A stretch of 64,000 bases of DNA, taken from NCBI GenBank assembly GCA_016180425.1, contig JACPBF010000004.1:1-64000 (forward strand), given 5' to 3'. The stretch's first letter is position 1. Each line of letters starts with the position of its first letter. Made by a program: the position numbers and the translations under genes. The notes under the pieces were generated by a model, which saw only the letters and a list, made by a program, of their open reading frames with translations, was not told the DNA's origin and made no database searches. Source of the stretch: Elusimicrobiota bacterium (lineage in GTDB: Bacteria; Elusimicrobiota; Elusimicrobia; 2-02-FULL-39-32). Positions 6,717 to 15,118 of the stretch are shown piece by piece.

Positions 6717-8120
6717 ATGTCTTGCAATAACTTTTTTAGGAAATTTTTTCCTTCCATTTGGTTAGTGCTATTCGCAGGTTTCTGCTTGCTGATCGGATGC
6801 GCACCAAGGCCGGCGATTGAAGAACAGAACCTTTGGAAATATTCTTCGCACTCTTCTACGCGTGACTTTCATTTTGTTCTGATTTGGAATGGAAAAAAGA
6901 GTGAAAAATTATATTCTATGGAACCTGAGTTACTGGTAAAGGCTCTGGGAATGGAATGTAAGCGTCGTAGGAAAGGCGCGATGCGCTCTTATCAAATTGT
7001 AGGGTCTGAGGATGAATTAATCCAATGGTCCCCTTATTGGAAACCTGAGACCCCTGTTTTGGTAGCGGATGCTTCCATGAATGTAGAACGTTCCACGTCG
7101 GTATGGAAAGCAGATCTTAAAGTTGATACGCGATTTCAAGCGTTCCTGTTTGATGTCAGACCGATCAAGGAACCGCTGCGGTGTGTGATCACCAAAGATG
7201 TAAATCCATCCGACTTAAAGGACGATAAGGGTTTATCCGCATGGATCGAATGGGTTGATCAAACCAATCCCATTCTGTATCAACAATTCATATCTAAATT
7301 CTTTTCTCAAGCAGACCCTTTCGACAAAGAATTTACCGATCTACTCTATTACACTGGAAAAACTCAAGGAATGAAGGATGCTTATCAGGCTGCTAAATCA
7401 AAAGATTGGACTAAGGCCAAACAACTCTGGTTGAAAGAATTGGAGCTCAATAGAGAGGATCCAGTCCTCAATTATAATCTAAGTGTAGCTGCTCAAATGT
7501 TGGGAGAGTGGGATGAAGCTTATGCATACGATAAAAAGTACTTACTTAATAAGGATCAAGGATTAGCGGGGATTTTTAGCGGCATGCCCCTGGATAAAGA
7601 ACGTATTGTCATGCTACAGGGACTCTCCTCAACATTTAAAAATGCTAAGAGTAAAACAGTTTTTAATCCCGACTCTAAAGTGGCCATTCTTCCATTGGAA
7701 AACTATACCAATGATATTAATACTCCTAACGCAGTCAGAGAACAGTTAACCCTAGAAGCAAGTCGCCTTGGATTTCATGTAGTTCCTTTTGATAAGGTAG
7801 AGGAACTGTTACGTATGCAAGGATTTACGGATGGTGGACAATTGAGCGCCACTACCCCGAAGGAACTGGGGAAAATAGTCGGAGCTGAACTTCTGGTTAT
7901 GGGAGTAGTGGAATCCCTTAGGAAATCTTCCTTGAAGCTGGTTCACGCACCTAGCGGAAATATTATCTTTCAAAAAAAAGTGTATGGATTCATTGATCCT
8001 ATTAGCTGGGAACTGGGGAAACAACCTGATCGTCGCATGCAAGATGAATCAAAAGAGATTAAGATAAGACTGATTGCCCCGGATGAGTTTTTCTATTCAT
8101 GGCCTCGCAAATATGATTAA
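6717..8120 (+). CDS. TPR lipoprotein with GNA1162-like C-terminal domain
   Basis: A 467-residue lipoprotein: signal peptide with lipobox LIGC (Cys28). Residues about 40-160 are a unique region. Residues about 218-280 look like tetratricopeptide helices (AYQAAKSKDWTKAKQLWLKEL, DPVLNYNLSVAAQMLGEWDEA). Residues about 320-440 match the GNA1162/DUF799 group (VAILPLENYTND, LRMQGFTDGGQLSATTPKELG, GAELLVMGVVE), which consists of outer-membrane lipoproteins of unknown role related in fold to TolB N-terminal and CsgG-type domains. It likely faces the periplasm. It stands alone between a possible promoter (TTACAG / TACTAT, about 6620-6650) and nspC. Function is not established. Confidence 0.7.
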   Translation: MSCNNFFRKFFPSIWLVLFAGFCLLIGCAPRPAIEEQNLWKYSSHSSTRDFHFVLIWNGKKSEKLYSMEPELLVKALGMECKRRRKGAMRSYQIVGSEDELIQWSPYWKPETPVLVADASMNVERSTSVWKADLKVDTRFQAFLFDVRPIKEPLRCVITKDVNPSDLKDDKGLSAWIEWVDQTNPILYQQFISKFFSQADPFDKEFTDLLYYTGKTQGMKDAYQAAKSKDWTKAKQLWLKELELNREDPVLNYNLSVAAQMLGEWDEAYAYDKKYLLNKDQGLAGIFSGMPLDKERIVMLQGLSSTFKNAKSKTVFNPDSKVAILPLENYTNDINTPNAVREQLTLEASRLGFHVVPFDKVEELLRMQGFTDGGQLSATTPKELGKIVGAELLVMGVVESLRKSSLKLVHAPSGNIIFQKKVYGFIDPISWELGKQPDRRMQDESKEIKIRLIAPDEFFYSWPRKYD

Positions 8121-8196
8121 CCCAGTCTAAATTTTAAGCATTTATTGATATAATAAAACACAGAAATTTTAACGATCTGGCCCAGCATAAAAATAA

Positions 8197-9300
8197 ATGA
8201 ATTTAGAGACTCCTTATTATTTGATTGATGAATCTAAATTGCTGAAGAATTTGGAAAAGATCGCGTATGTGCGCGAGCAGTCTGGAGCCAAATCTTTGTT
8301 AGCGCTTAAATGTTTTGCAAGCTGGTGCGTGTTTGACCTTATGAAAAAATACATGGATGGAACCACCAGCAGTTCTCTTTTTGAGGCAAAGTTGGGGCAT
8401 GAAAAGTTTGGCAAGGAAACGCACGCGTATAGCGTGGCTTTTTCAGACAAGGATATTGAAGAGCTTAAAAAAATTTCCGACAAATTTATTTTTAACTCCA
8501 TATCGCAGCTAAAAAATTTTTATAACAAAGTAAAACATAAAAAAGTTGGGTTAAGAGTAAATCCAAATTTCAGCTACTCTCATTTTGACTTAGCTGACCC
8601 TGCCAGGAAAGGTTCTAAACTTGGGGTCACTAGTTTAGAGGCGGTAAAGGAAGTTTCAGAGATGATCTCTGGGGCAATGTTTCACTATAATTGCGAAAAT
8701 GACGACTATGAAAATTTTTCTTTTCTTTTAGACAGGTTAGGTCATGATTATGGTTTTTTATTGGAAAAATTGGAATGGGTTAGTTTGGGCGGAGGTTTTT
8801 ACTTTACAAAAGAAAATTATCCTATTGAGAAATTTGCTTTGAAATTGAAAGAATTTAGCGAACAATATAAGATTCAAGTCTATTTAGAGCCCGGAGAAGC
8901 GGCGATTACAAATTCCGCGTCTTTGGTGGTGAAAGTATTGGATATTATTCAGAATAATGCGGAACTAGCGATTGTGGACAGTTCAGTAGAAGCTCATATG
9001 CTTGATTTGCTAATATATAAAATCAGCGCTAAAATGAAAAATAGCTCTAGCGGCAAATATGCTTACACGATTGCGGGTAAATCCTGTTTGGCCGGAGATA
9101 TTTTTGGCGATTTTTCTTTTGACGCACCTCTCTCTGTGGGAACTATTTTAGAGTTCGAAGACGCAGCAGGCTACACCTTGGTAAAGAAGAATTGGTTCAA
9201 TGGACTTCAAATGCCTTCCATTGTTGTAAAAAAATTGAATGGAACAGTTGAGATCGCAAAAAGATTTAATTACGATGATTTTAAAAATAACTTATCATAG
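8197..9300 (+). CDS. nspC: Carboxynorspermidine/carboxyspermidine decarboxylase
   Basis: A 367-residue fold-type III PLP decarboxylase of the NspC family. The PLP lysine is K38 in LLALKCFASW. The block TSSSLFEAKLG, the motif VSLGGGFYFT, the YLEPGEA phosphate/substrate segment and the CLAGDIFGDF block with the active-site Cys all match. It removes CO2 from carboxynorspermidine or carboxyspermidine to give norspermidine or spermidine in the cytoplasm. It precedes the matching dehydrogenase, so the window carries the complete alternative triamine route from aspartate semialdehyde plus a diamine. The length equals the family norm. No strong ribosome site is visible before the ATG. Confidence 0.92.
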   Translation: MNLETPYYLIDESKLLKNLEKIAYVREQSGAKSLLALKCFASWCVFDLMKKYMDGTTSSSLFEAKLGHEKFGKETHAYSVAFSDKDIEELKKISDKFIFNSISQLKNFYNKVKHKKVGLRVNPNFSYSHFDLADPARKGSKLGVTSLEAVKEVSEMISGAMFHYNCENDDYENFSFLLDRLGHDYGFLLEKLEWVSLGGGFYFTKENYPIEKFALKLKEFSEQYKIQVYLEPGEAAITNSASLVVKVLDIIQNNAELAIVDSSVEAHMLDLLIYKISAKMKNSSSGKYAYTIAGKSCLAGDIFGDFSFDAPLSVGTILEFEDAAGYTLVKKNWFNGLQMPSIVVKKLNGTVEIAKRFNYDDFKNNLS

Positions 9301-9367
9301 CTCTAATTCTTTTTGATAAAAATGGGTAGATTTTTTATCGTGCACACAATTATTTTGGCTAAAACAA

Positions 9368-9408
9368 TACCGTAATGTCAAAAGTCAAAGACTTTTGACA
9401 TTACGGTA
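9368..9408. repeat. Perfect 41-nt palindrome between the polyamine genes
   Basis: Two exact 19-base arms (9368-9386 and 9390-9408) are separated by AAA. The hairpin ends 8 bases before the AAGGAGG ribosome site (9417-9423) of the next gene. No T-run follows, so it is not an ordinary terminator. It may be a processing/stability hairpin, an attenuator or a mobile palindrome. Confidence 0.8.
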
Positions 9409-9427
9409 AAATTATGAAGGAGGAAAC

Positions 9428-10660
9428 ATGAAACAAAACATATTGATTATTGGAGCAGGAGGCGTGGCGCATGTGGCAGCTCATAAATGCGCTCAGAATA
9501 ACGATATTTTGGGGGAACTCTGCATTGCCTCTAGAACAATAAGCAAGTGTGACAAGATTATTGAAAGCATTAAGAAAAAAAATAATATTAAGGACAATTC
9601 CAAAAAAATTTATTCCAGGCAAATCAATGCTTTGGACATCCCTGCTACCATCAAGTTAATTAAAGAGACAAAGTCTTCCATTGTGATTAATCTGGGGATT
9701 TCATATCTCAACATGTCTGTTTTAGAAGCCTGCATTGAAACAGGAGCTGTTTATATGGACACCGCGATCCATGAAGAGCCCAGCAAAATTTGCGAGGATC
9801 CCCCATGGTACGGAAATTATGAATGGAAACGGATGGACCGATGTAAAGCCAAAGGGGTCGCAGCCATTTTAGGAGTAGGCTTTGATCCTGGGGTTGTGAA
9901 CGCTTATTGCGCCTATGCCCTGAAACATCATTTTGACAAGATTGATACCATAGATATTATGGATGTAAACGCTGGAAATCACGGTAAATATTTTGCCACT
10001 AATTTTGATCCTGAGATTAATTTTCGGGAATTCACTGGAAAAGTCTGGACTTGGATTGACCGCAAATGGGTGGCAAAGCCTGTGCATACGGAAAAAATGA
10101 ATTATGATTTTCCAGTGGTAGGGGAACGCGTTGTTTATTTAAATGGTCACGATGAACTTCACTCCCTATCCCGCTACATTGACGCCAACTCCATTCGTTT
10201 TTGGATGGGATTTAGCGACCATTACATTAATTGTTTTTCTGTTCTGAAAAATATTGGTCTTCTCTCAGAAAATCCGGTAAAGACTGCGGAAGGCCAGGAA
10301 GTGGTTCCGCTTAAAGTAGTCAAGGCTTGTTTGCCTGATCCTTTATCTTTAGCTCCCAATTATACGGGAAAAACTTGCATTGGGAATTTAGTAAAAGGAA
10401 CCAAGAACGGTCAATATAAAGAAATTTTTGTTTATAACACCTGTGATCATAAAGAGTGCTATAACGAAGTAGAATCTCAAGCGATCTCTTACACAGCAGG
10501 GGTCCCGCCTGTGGCTGCCGCAATCTTAGCGGCTAAAGGGATTTGGAATCCTAAGACCATGGTCAATGTGGAACAGCTTGACCCGGATCCGTTTTTAGAT
10601 CTGTTAGGAAAAATTGGTTTACCCACTATTGTAGAGGAGAAAACTCCAGTACCAGCATGA
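9428..10660 (+). CDS. Carboxynorspermidine synthase (saccharopine dehydrogenase-like)
   Basis: A 410-residue protein with an N-terminal NAD(P) motif (ILIIGAGGVAHVAAHKC), the ALDIPATIKLIKE segment and blocks such as GFDPGVVNAYCAY and DVNAGNHGKYFATNFDPEINFREF typical of LYS1-like carboxynorspermidine/carboxyspermidine dehydrogenases. The enzyme reductively condenses aspartate beta-semialdehyde with diaminopropane or putrescine. Pairing with nspC confirms the pathway; whether spermidine or norspermidine is made cannot be told from sequence. A strong AAGGAGG site precedes the ATG. Its stop overlaps the next start (ATGATG), so the MauE-like gene is translationally coupled. Confidence 0.92.
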   Translation: MKQNILIIGAGGVAHVAAHKCAQNNDILGELCIASRTISKCDKIIESIKKKNNIKDNSKKIYSRQINALDIPATIKLIKETKSSIVINLGISYLNMSVLEACIETGAVYMDTAIHEEPSKICEDPPWYGNYEWKRMDRCKAKGVAAILGVGFDPGVVNAYCAYALKHHFDKIDTIDIMDVNAGNHGKYFATNFDPEINFREFTGKVWTWIDRKWVAKPVHTEKMNYDFPVVGERVVYLNGHDELHSLSRYIDANSIRFWMGFSDHYINCFSVLKNIGLLSENPVKTAEGQEVVPLKVVKACLPDPLSLAPNYTGKTCIGNLVKGTKNGQYKEIFVYNTCDHKECYNEVESQAISYTAGVPPVAAAILAAKGIWNPKTMVNVEQLDPDPFLDLLGKIGLPTIVEEKTPVPA

Positions 10661-11103
10661 TGAATAATGATTCCAACAAAACTACTAGCTTTCTGATTTT
10701 GCGATTTTATTTTGCGCAGTTCTGGCTTCTCCAGTGTTTTGGCAAAATCTTTGATCAGGAAAGTCATATTGTGGCTTGGAGAAATTTAAATATATGGTCG
10801 GCGCATACAGCAGAATGGTTCGTTAAACAAACCATCCTTCCTCATTGGGTAGTGTCACCCTATACTTTAGTTTTGCCTTATTTAGAATTTTTAATAGGGC
10901 TGCTTTTATTAATAGGTTTAAAGACACGAAACATACTGATATTTTCAGCGCTGCTTATTATTTCGCTTAATGCCGGACTTCTCCTGCAGCTGAAGCATGA
11001 TATTGTGGCGCTTAATACGATCTATTTAATAGCGATTCTTCTTGCGATTCAATGGGAGAATTACAACCAGTGGTCGCTAGATTCTTTCCTTACTAAAATT
11101 TAA
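10657..11103 (+). CDS. MauE/DoxX-like four-helix membrane protein
   Basis: A 148-residue protein with about four membrane helices. The pattern LRFYFAQFWLLQCFGKIFD, then VVSPYTLVLPYLEFLIGLLLLIGLKTR, resembles MauE/DoxX-like proteins, in which a helix with a Glu in the membrane (PYLEF) is usual. MauE-like proteins assist disulfide or thiol chemistry in the periplasm; a link to polyamine synthesis is not known to me. It overlaps the dehydrogenase by 4 bases and the convergent TPR-barrel gene by 11 bases. Confidence 0.6.
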   Translation: MMNNDSNKTTSFLILRFYFAQFWLLQCFGKIFDQESHIVAWRNLNIWSAHTAEWFVKQTILPHWVVSPYTLVLPYLEFLIGLLLLIGLKTRNILIFSALLIISLNAGLLLQLKHDIVALNTIYLIAILLAIQWENYNQWSLDSFLTKI

Positions 11104-12316
11104 AGGTTACCCCTGTCCCAATAGTGCTTCTGAAAAAGAAATTAGGCCTATTTTCATAGCTGTAATCTATTCTTAAAGCCCATTCTTTGCCTAATTGAAA
11201 GATAATTCCTGTAAATATAATTTCATTGAACGCGGTTGAAAGTGGCGGAAGCGCTTCATTCCCTTGGGAATATCCCAAATAGGATGAACCTTTTTCTTCA
11301 ATCTGTAAATCGAGTTGTAGTAGCCACCCTTCAGTATTAGGACCTGTGATATTTTTAGAAATAGACTGACGATAAAGAAACCCAAGCCAGGGGATCGGCT
11401 GAACATGCACTCCCGGCGTGTAGAGATTTACGTTGCCGTCGCGATAAGCTAGATATTTTATGCCAACGGTAGGTATGACAAATTTGTGGATTGGAAAATC
11501 CAACATTGTGTTAAATTGTTGAGTAGGTTGAAAATTAGGAGTTGCTGTAAAGCCTGTTTCAAATTGAATCGCCAATGGTTTTATTGGCCAGAGAGAAGCT
11601 CCAGCATAAATTGTATTGTCTGTAAATTGAAAATGATTCTGCCATTCATGGCGCAGCCAAAGGGAAGATTTTAAACCTTTTGGACTTAAACTGCGTCCTA
11701 CTTGAGTAAAGCTATTTTTTTCAGCGGTTCTGGAATTGCTATTTTTGTAGCCGTCATAAGAGAAACCAGCATCTATCCTCCATAAGGGGTTTGGCTGCGC
11801 GCTGGCTAACTTTTTTTTCAGATTAAGATCATCGGGATAAAGGGCTAGGGCTTTAAGATACCATTTTTTAGCTTCAGAAATATTTCCCTGACGCGTCTCT
11901 AAGTCTCCTAATCCAATCAGTGTGTCCAAGTCATCTTGTTTGATTATAAAGGCTTTCATATATTCAGTTTTTGCCTCTTTTAGCTCTCCTTTCCAGTTAA
12001 GTACGCGCGCTAGACCCGCATGATATTCAATATTATTGGGATGAAGAGTGATCGCTTGTTTCCATGTGGAGATCGCTTTATCATAGAGGCCAAGCCAGCT
12101 TTGCAGGGTTGCTAACTGCTGCAGGGCATCTGTATTTTTTGGATCTTGCTCAACGATTGAAGAGAATATGTTAGCAGCTTCCGCAAATTTTTCCGCGCGT
12201 TTAAGTTCCATGCCTTGCTCAAATTTTTTGTTTAGCTCAGTTTGGGGAACATCTGCGCGCGTTGGCGAAAGAACAGTAAAGAATAAGAATGGCAAGAGTA
12301 AAGATATTTTTTTCAT
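11093..12316 (-). CDS. TPR plus YaiO/PgaA-like outer-membrane barrel
   Basis: A 407-residue protein: signal peptide to about residue 21, four TPR units at about residues 28-170 (for example FEQGMELKRAEKFAEAANIF and LARVLNWKGELKEAKTEY), then about 230 residues of beta-barrel ending in the outer-membrane signature VTFKF. This TPR-then-barrel order matches YaiO-family proteins and, on a small scale, the polysaccharide porin PgaA. The gene follows a PgaC-like synthase by 40 bases on the same strand, so I infer a role in passing a linear polysaccharide through the outer membrane. No deacetylase (PgaB) is seen nearby. Confidence 0.7.
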   Translation of the reverse strand: MKKISLLLPFLFFTVLSPTRADVPQTELNKKFEQGMELKRAEKFAEAANIFSSIVEQDPKNTDALQQLATLQSWLGLYDKAISTWKQAITLHPNNIEYHAGLARVLNWKGELKEAKTEYMKAFIIKQDDLDTLIGLGDLETRQGNISEAKKWYLKALALYPDDLNLKKKLASAQPNPLWRIDAGFSYDGYKNSNSRTAEKNSFTQVGRSLSPKGLKSSLWLRHEWQNHFQFTDNTIYAGASLWPIKPLAIQFETGFTATPNFQPTQQFNTMLDFPIHKFVIPTVGIKYLAYRDGNVNLYTPGVHVQPIPWLGFLYRQSISKNITGPNTEGWLLQLDLQIEEKGSSYLGYSQGNEALPPLSTAFNEIIFTGIIFQLGKEWALRIDYSYENRPNFFFRSTIGTGVTFKF

Positions 12317-12356
12317 AAGTCCTCTAGCACCTCCATTTTTTAGACGATTTCATTTT

Positions 12357-13733
12357 TTACGCTGTCTGTCGTTGATGCGCCCAGGCGATTTTTCCATGGA
12401 GATAAGCAAACACTCCAAATAGCGCAGCCACGTGCCTGAGAATCTGAAACGCAAAGGGTTCAGTTAAAATAGCTAGGATTGAATGCGCCCAGAGTTTGCG
12501 CGTGATGCTGTCCCCCTGCCAACGATGGTAGAGAATAAATGCGTAACAATGGAGAATTAAATCAAATAGAAGTTTGACGATTAAAACATAAAGCACAGCG
12601 ATATAAGGACGGAACCCAATCATCAGGTAAAAAATAAGAATAATAAGAGCAAGCAATCCATAGATGGGTCTTAAGGTGTCTATTAGTTTTAAGGGCAGCA
12701 TTGTTCGGCCAAACCGCCCATAGCGTGGATTAAAAACCATGTCCTTGTTACGAAACAAAGTGTCCAAAAAACCTGCGAACCAGCGGCTGCGCTGAAGAAG
12801 AAATTTTTCAAGGTTGGATGGAGCATCTGTTAAGGCATGGGCGCGCGCAATGACCTGAACATTTGGGATGCGGCCATTTTGATGAGAGTCTCGATAGTAA
12901 CGATAGATTAACTCGTAGTCTTCTACTGAACTTTCTTTATTAAAACCACCCAGTCTTTCTAAAACATCTCGCCTAAAAGCAGAAAATGCTCCAGAAACCA
13001 GCACTAGTGTTTTAAAGGACATCCAGGCAAAACGTTCCAGAAAGCTGCGGATATATTCAAAGGTTTGATAAAATTGGAAAAGTTCAGCTGTTCTGGATCC
13101 TGCGCAGCGAGGAATGATAATGCCTCCAGCAGCAGAGAGATTAGGATTCTGGGCAAAGGCATGAGACATTTCTTTGATTGCGTTTGGGTCTAAAATAGTA
13201 TCAGCATCAATCGTGACAATAACCTCTGATTGAGCTAAACGCCAGCCTTGATTCAAGGAATCAGCTTTCCCGCTATGCTCTTTTTGGATGACCTTGAGAT
13301 TCGGTTGGATTTTTGAAACTGCATGGCTGCCAATAAGTTTAAGCTGAAAACGTTCTTCAAGCCAATGGAGCGTACCATCTGTAGAGCCATCGTCCACAAT
13401 AATGATCTCATCCGGCGCTTGCGTTTGGGAGAATAGAGCATTCAGACATTTGTCCAGAACACTCTTTTCATTTCTGGCTGGAACCACTGCGCTCAGAGTT
13501 GGAAGAGTTAAAGGATCAGCTTCTGAACTCTGTCCTGCAGGGTTATTTTTTAAACTATGAGAGCTTATAGTAACAACCAGGCATTGTATAAAGGAATCAT
13601 AGGCAATATACAAGAGACCCGCTGACCATGCTAGAATTCCATTGAGAGTAAAAGCAGCTAAGATTACTAGAACAAGCCAGGTCAATAATAATCCGTATAA
13701 GATAAAAAATCGCAAAGAGTTATTCTTCAACAT
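12357..13733 (-). CDS. Processive family 2 glycosyltransferase, PgaC/IcaA-like
   Basis: A 458-residue membrane protein: two N-terminal helices, a GT2 catalytic domain at about residues 80-310 with SAVVPARNE, VDDGSTDGT, the DxD-type TIDADTI, the acceptor-site VEDYEL and the QRSRW motif of processive synthases, then several C-terminal membrane helices. These are features of inner-membrane enzymes that make beta-linked polymers (poly-N-acetylglucosamine, hyaluronan, cellulose) from UDP-sugars while extruding the chain. The downstream TPR-barrel supports an exopolysaccharide role. No PilZ domain is visible, so direct c-di-GMP control is not shown. The exact sugar is unknown. Confidence 0.82.
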   Translation of the reverse strand: MLKNNSLRFFILYGLLLTWLVLVILAAFTLNGILAWSAGLLYIAYDSFIQCLVVTISSHSLKNNPAGQSSEADPLTLPTLSAVVPARNEKSVLDKCLNALFSQTQAPDEIIIVDDGSTDGTLHWLEERFQLKLIGSHAVSKIQPNLKVIQKEHSGKADSLNQGWRLAQSEVIVTIDADTILDPNAIKEMSHAFAQNPNLSAAGGIIIPRCAGSRTAELFQFYQTFEYIRSFLERFAWMSFKTLVLVSGAFSAFRRDVLERLGGFNKESSVEDYELIYRYYRDSHQNGRIPNVQVIARAHALTDAPSNLEKFLLQRSRWFAGFLDTLFRNKDMVFNPRYGRFGRTMLPLKLIDTLRPIYGLLALIILIFYLMIGFRPYIAVLYVLIVKLLFDLILHCYAFILYHRWQGDSITRKLWAHSILAILTEPFAFQILRHVAALFGVFAYLHGKIAWAHQRQTA

Positions 13734-13802
13734 AGCTTAAATTTTTGAATCTACTGGCTGATTTTTTTGATGAGAGAGCTTAAAAGTTTCTGAATACAAA
13801 GT

Positions 13803-14753
13803 TTAAACGCCCAGGAATTTATTAACCAAAATGCCAAAGGTATAGGAGATAATAATAGCTAGAGAAATCATGACCAGATTAAGGAAAACGCGTTTTTTTA
13901 TGTTCATGCCAGAGATGGCGGCTAACACTAAAGAGATAAGGATGATAGCTGCTCCTCCAGAAGCCCATGAGAGCGCCACGCTTTTTGAACCAAATAAGAT
14001 AGGCAATATTGGGAACATCGCGCCAAAAAGATAAGAAATACCTACAATGAGAGCAGAAAAGAAAGGATGGTGGCCAGTATCTGGATCGGATTTTGAACCA
14101 GACAAAAAATGTTTTTTTTCTATCTCTGTTTGCAGTATCTCTTTTTCCGAGCTTGTGGCAAGGAACTGTCCAACAGCCATGGAGATAGCTCCAGCAGCAG
14201 CTCCTGTAAAACTAGCGATTAGAACAGTGGCAACATCCTGGAAAGCGGCATAGAAACCGCTAACCGCTCCCATAAATTCCACTAATCCGTCATTAAATCC
14301 TAAAAAAATATTTCTAATTTTTTCTGGATTGATTTTTCTTTCGCTAAAGTTGGAAACAATTTTATCTTCATGCCCAAATTCATCTTCCAAAATGGTTTTT
14401 ACCCCTTCTGCAAGCGGGGTATCCTTATAAATAGTCCATATGCTCAAATACTTGCGGATACCATAAATTTCAGTTGCTTCCAGAATAAGAATCACCGCTT
14501 TATCTCCGAATATTCTACATAGGCTAGTAATGAGTTTTAGTTTTAGAACACGGTTAAAGTTTAATTTTTCTATCTTGGTTTTAAAAAAATCCTGCCAGAA
14601 GCTCACATGTTTTTTTTCAATGGGTATGAGTTCTTGCAGGGTTGCTTGCAGAGAGCCTGAGGTTATTTTTTCAAGATTTTGATATAAAGAAAGATCAAAA
14701 AGCTCGTCTAATATAAGGGTTTGACTTAGAGCTTTTTTATCTTTGTCGTTCAT
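13803..14753 (-). CDS. VIT1/CCC1-family iron/manganese transporter with ferritin-like N-domain
   Basis: A 316-residue protein. Residues 1-140 are helical with spaced Glu and His (ELIPIEKKHVSFWQ, EDEFGHEDKI), as in the ferritin-like (erythrin) domain often fused to these transporters. From residue 150 the VIT1 core begins (IFLGFNDGLVEFMGAVSGFYAAF, AAAGAISMAVGQFLATSSEKE), followed by three more membrane helices. VIT1/CCC1 proteins move Fe2+ or Mn2+ out of the cytoplasm. It is the last gene of a three-gene unit with 15- and 17-base spacers. A role in iron efflux or detoxification is inferred. Confidence 0.85.
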   Translation of the reverse strand: MNDKDKKALSQTLILDELFDLSLYQNLEKITSGSLQATLQELIPIEKKHVSFWQDFFKTKIEKLNFNRVLKLKLITSLCRIFGDKAVILILEATEIYGIRKYLSIWTIYKDTPLAEGVKTILEDEFGHEDKIVSNFSERKINPEKIRNIFLGFNDGLVEFMGAVSGFYAAFQDVATVLIASFTGAAAGAISMAVGQFLATSSEKEILQTEIEKKHFLSGSKSDPDTGHHPFFSALIVGISYLFGAMFPILPILFGSKSVALSWASGGAAIILISLVLAAISGMNIKKRVFLNLVMISLAIIISYTFGILVNKFLGV

Positions 14754-14768
14754 TTTTAATGTTGAATT

Positions 14769-15101
14769 TTAGATTCCAATGCTAGAAAGCAGGCTGCAGA
14801 GATCATTGACGATTTTCACTAATTTAGGATTCGATGCTTCAAAACCTTTGACTGAAGAGGATAAACCTTCTAAAGATAGATTGATTAAATGAGACTCTTT
14901 ATCTTTGCGAGTGGTTTCGTGAGATGCTATTTCCGTAAAACCAGCTATGCTTTGGGCATGTTCATTGTGAGTTTTATAAAGCTCCTCAATCTCGATCTTT
15001 AGAGAAGACAAAAGTTTGATTAACTCATCTTTTTTTTGATTGTCGCTCGTGCTAATTTTTTGAATGGAAGCTTCTATTTTTTCAATAGTTTTTTTAATCA
15101 T
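14769..15101 (-). CDS. DUF4404-like helical protein
   Basis: A 110-residue, charged, mostly helical protein with no membrane segment. The C-terminus FEASNPKLVKIVNDLCSLLSSIGI resembles the end of DUF4404 proteins (helices ending in ...HPxL...LGRLADALxxLGI). The N-terminal half is probably a coiled coil. Function is unknown. It sits between the glycine-zipper gene and the VIT1 gene in one unit and has an AAAGGAGCC ribosome site. Confidence 0.55.
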   Translation of the reverse strand: MIKKTIEKIEASIQKISTSDNQKKDELIKLLSSLKIEIEELYKTHNEHAQSIAGFTEIASHETTRKDKESHLINLSLEGLSSSVKGFEASNPKLVKIVNDLCSLLSSIGI

Positions 15102-15118
15102 GTTTGGCTCCTTTGGCT

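Noticed and set aside
8121-8196. Terminator between the TPR lipoprotein and nspC
   Set aside because: The gap is AT-rich, but no stable stem with a T-run could be found.
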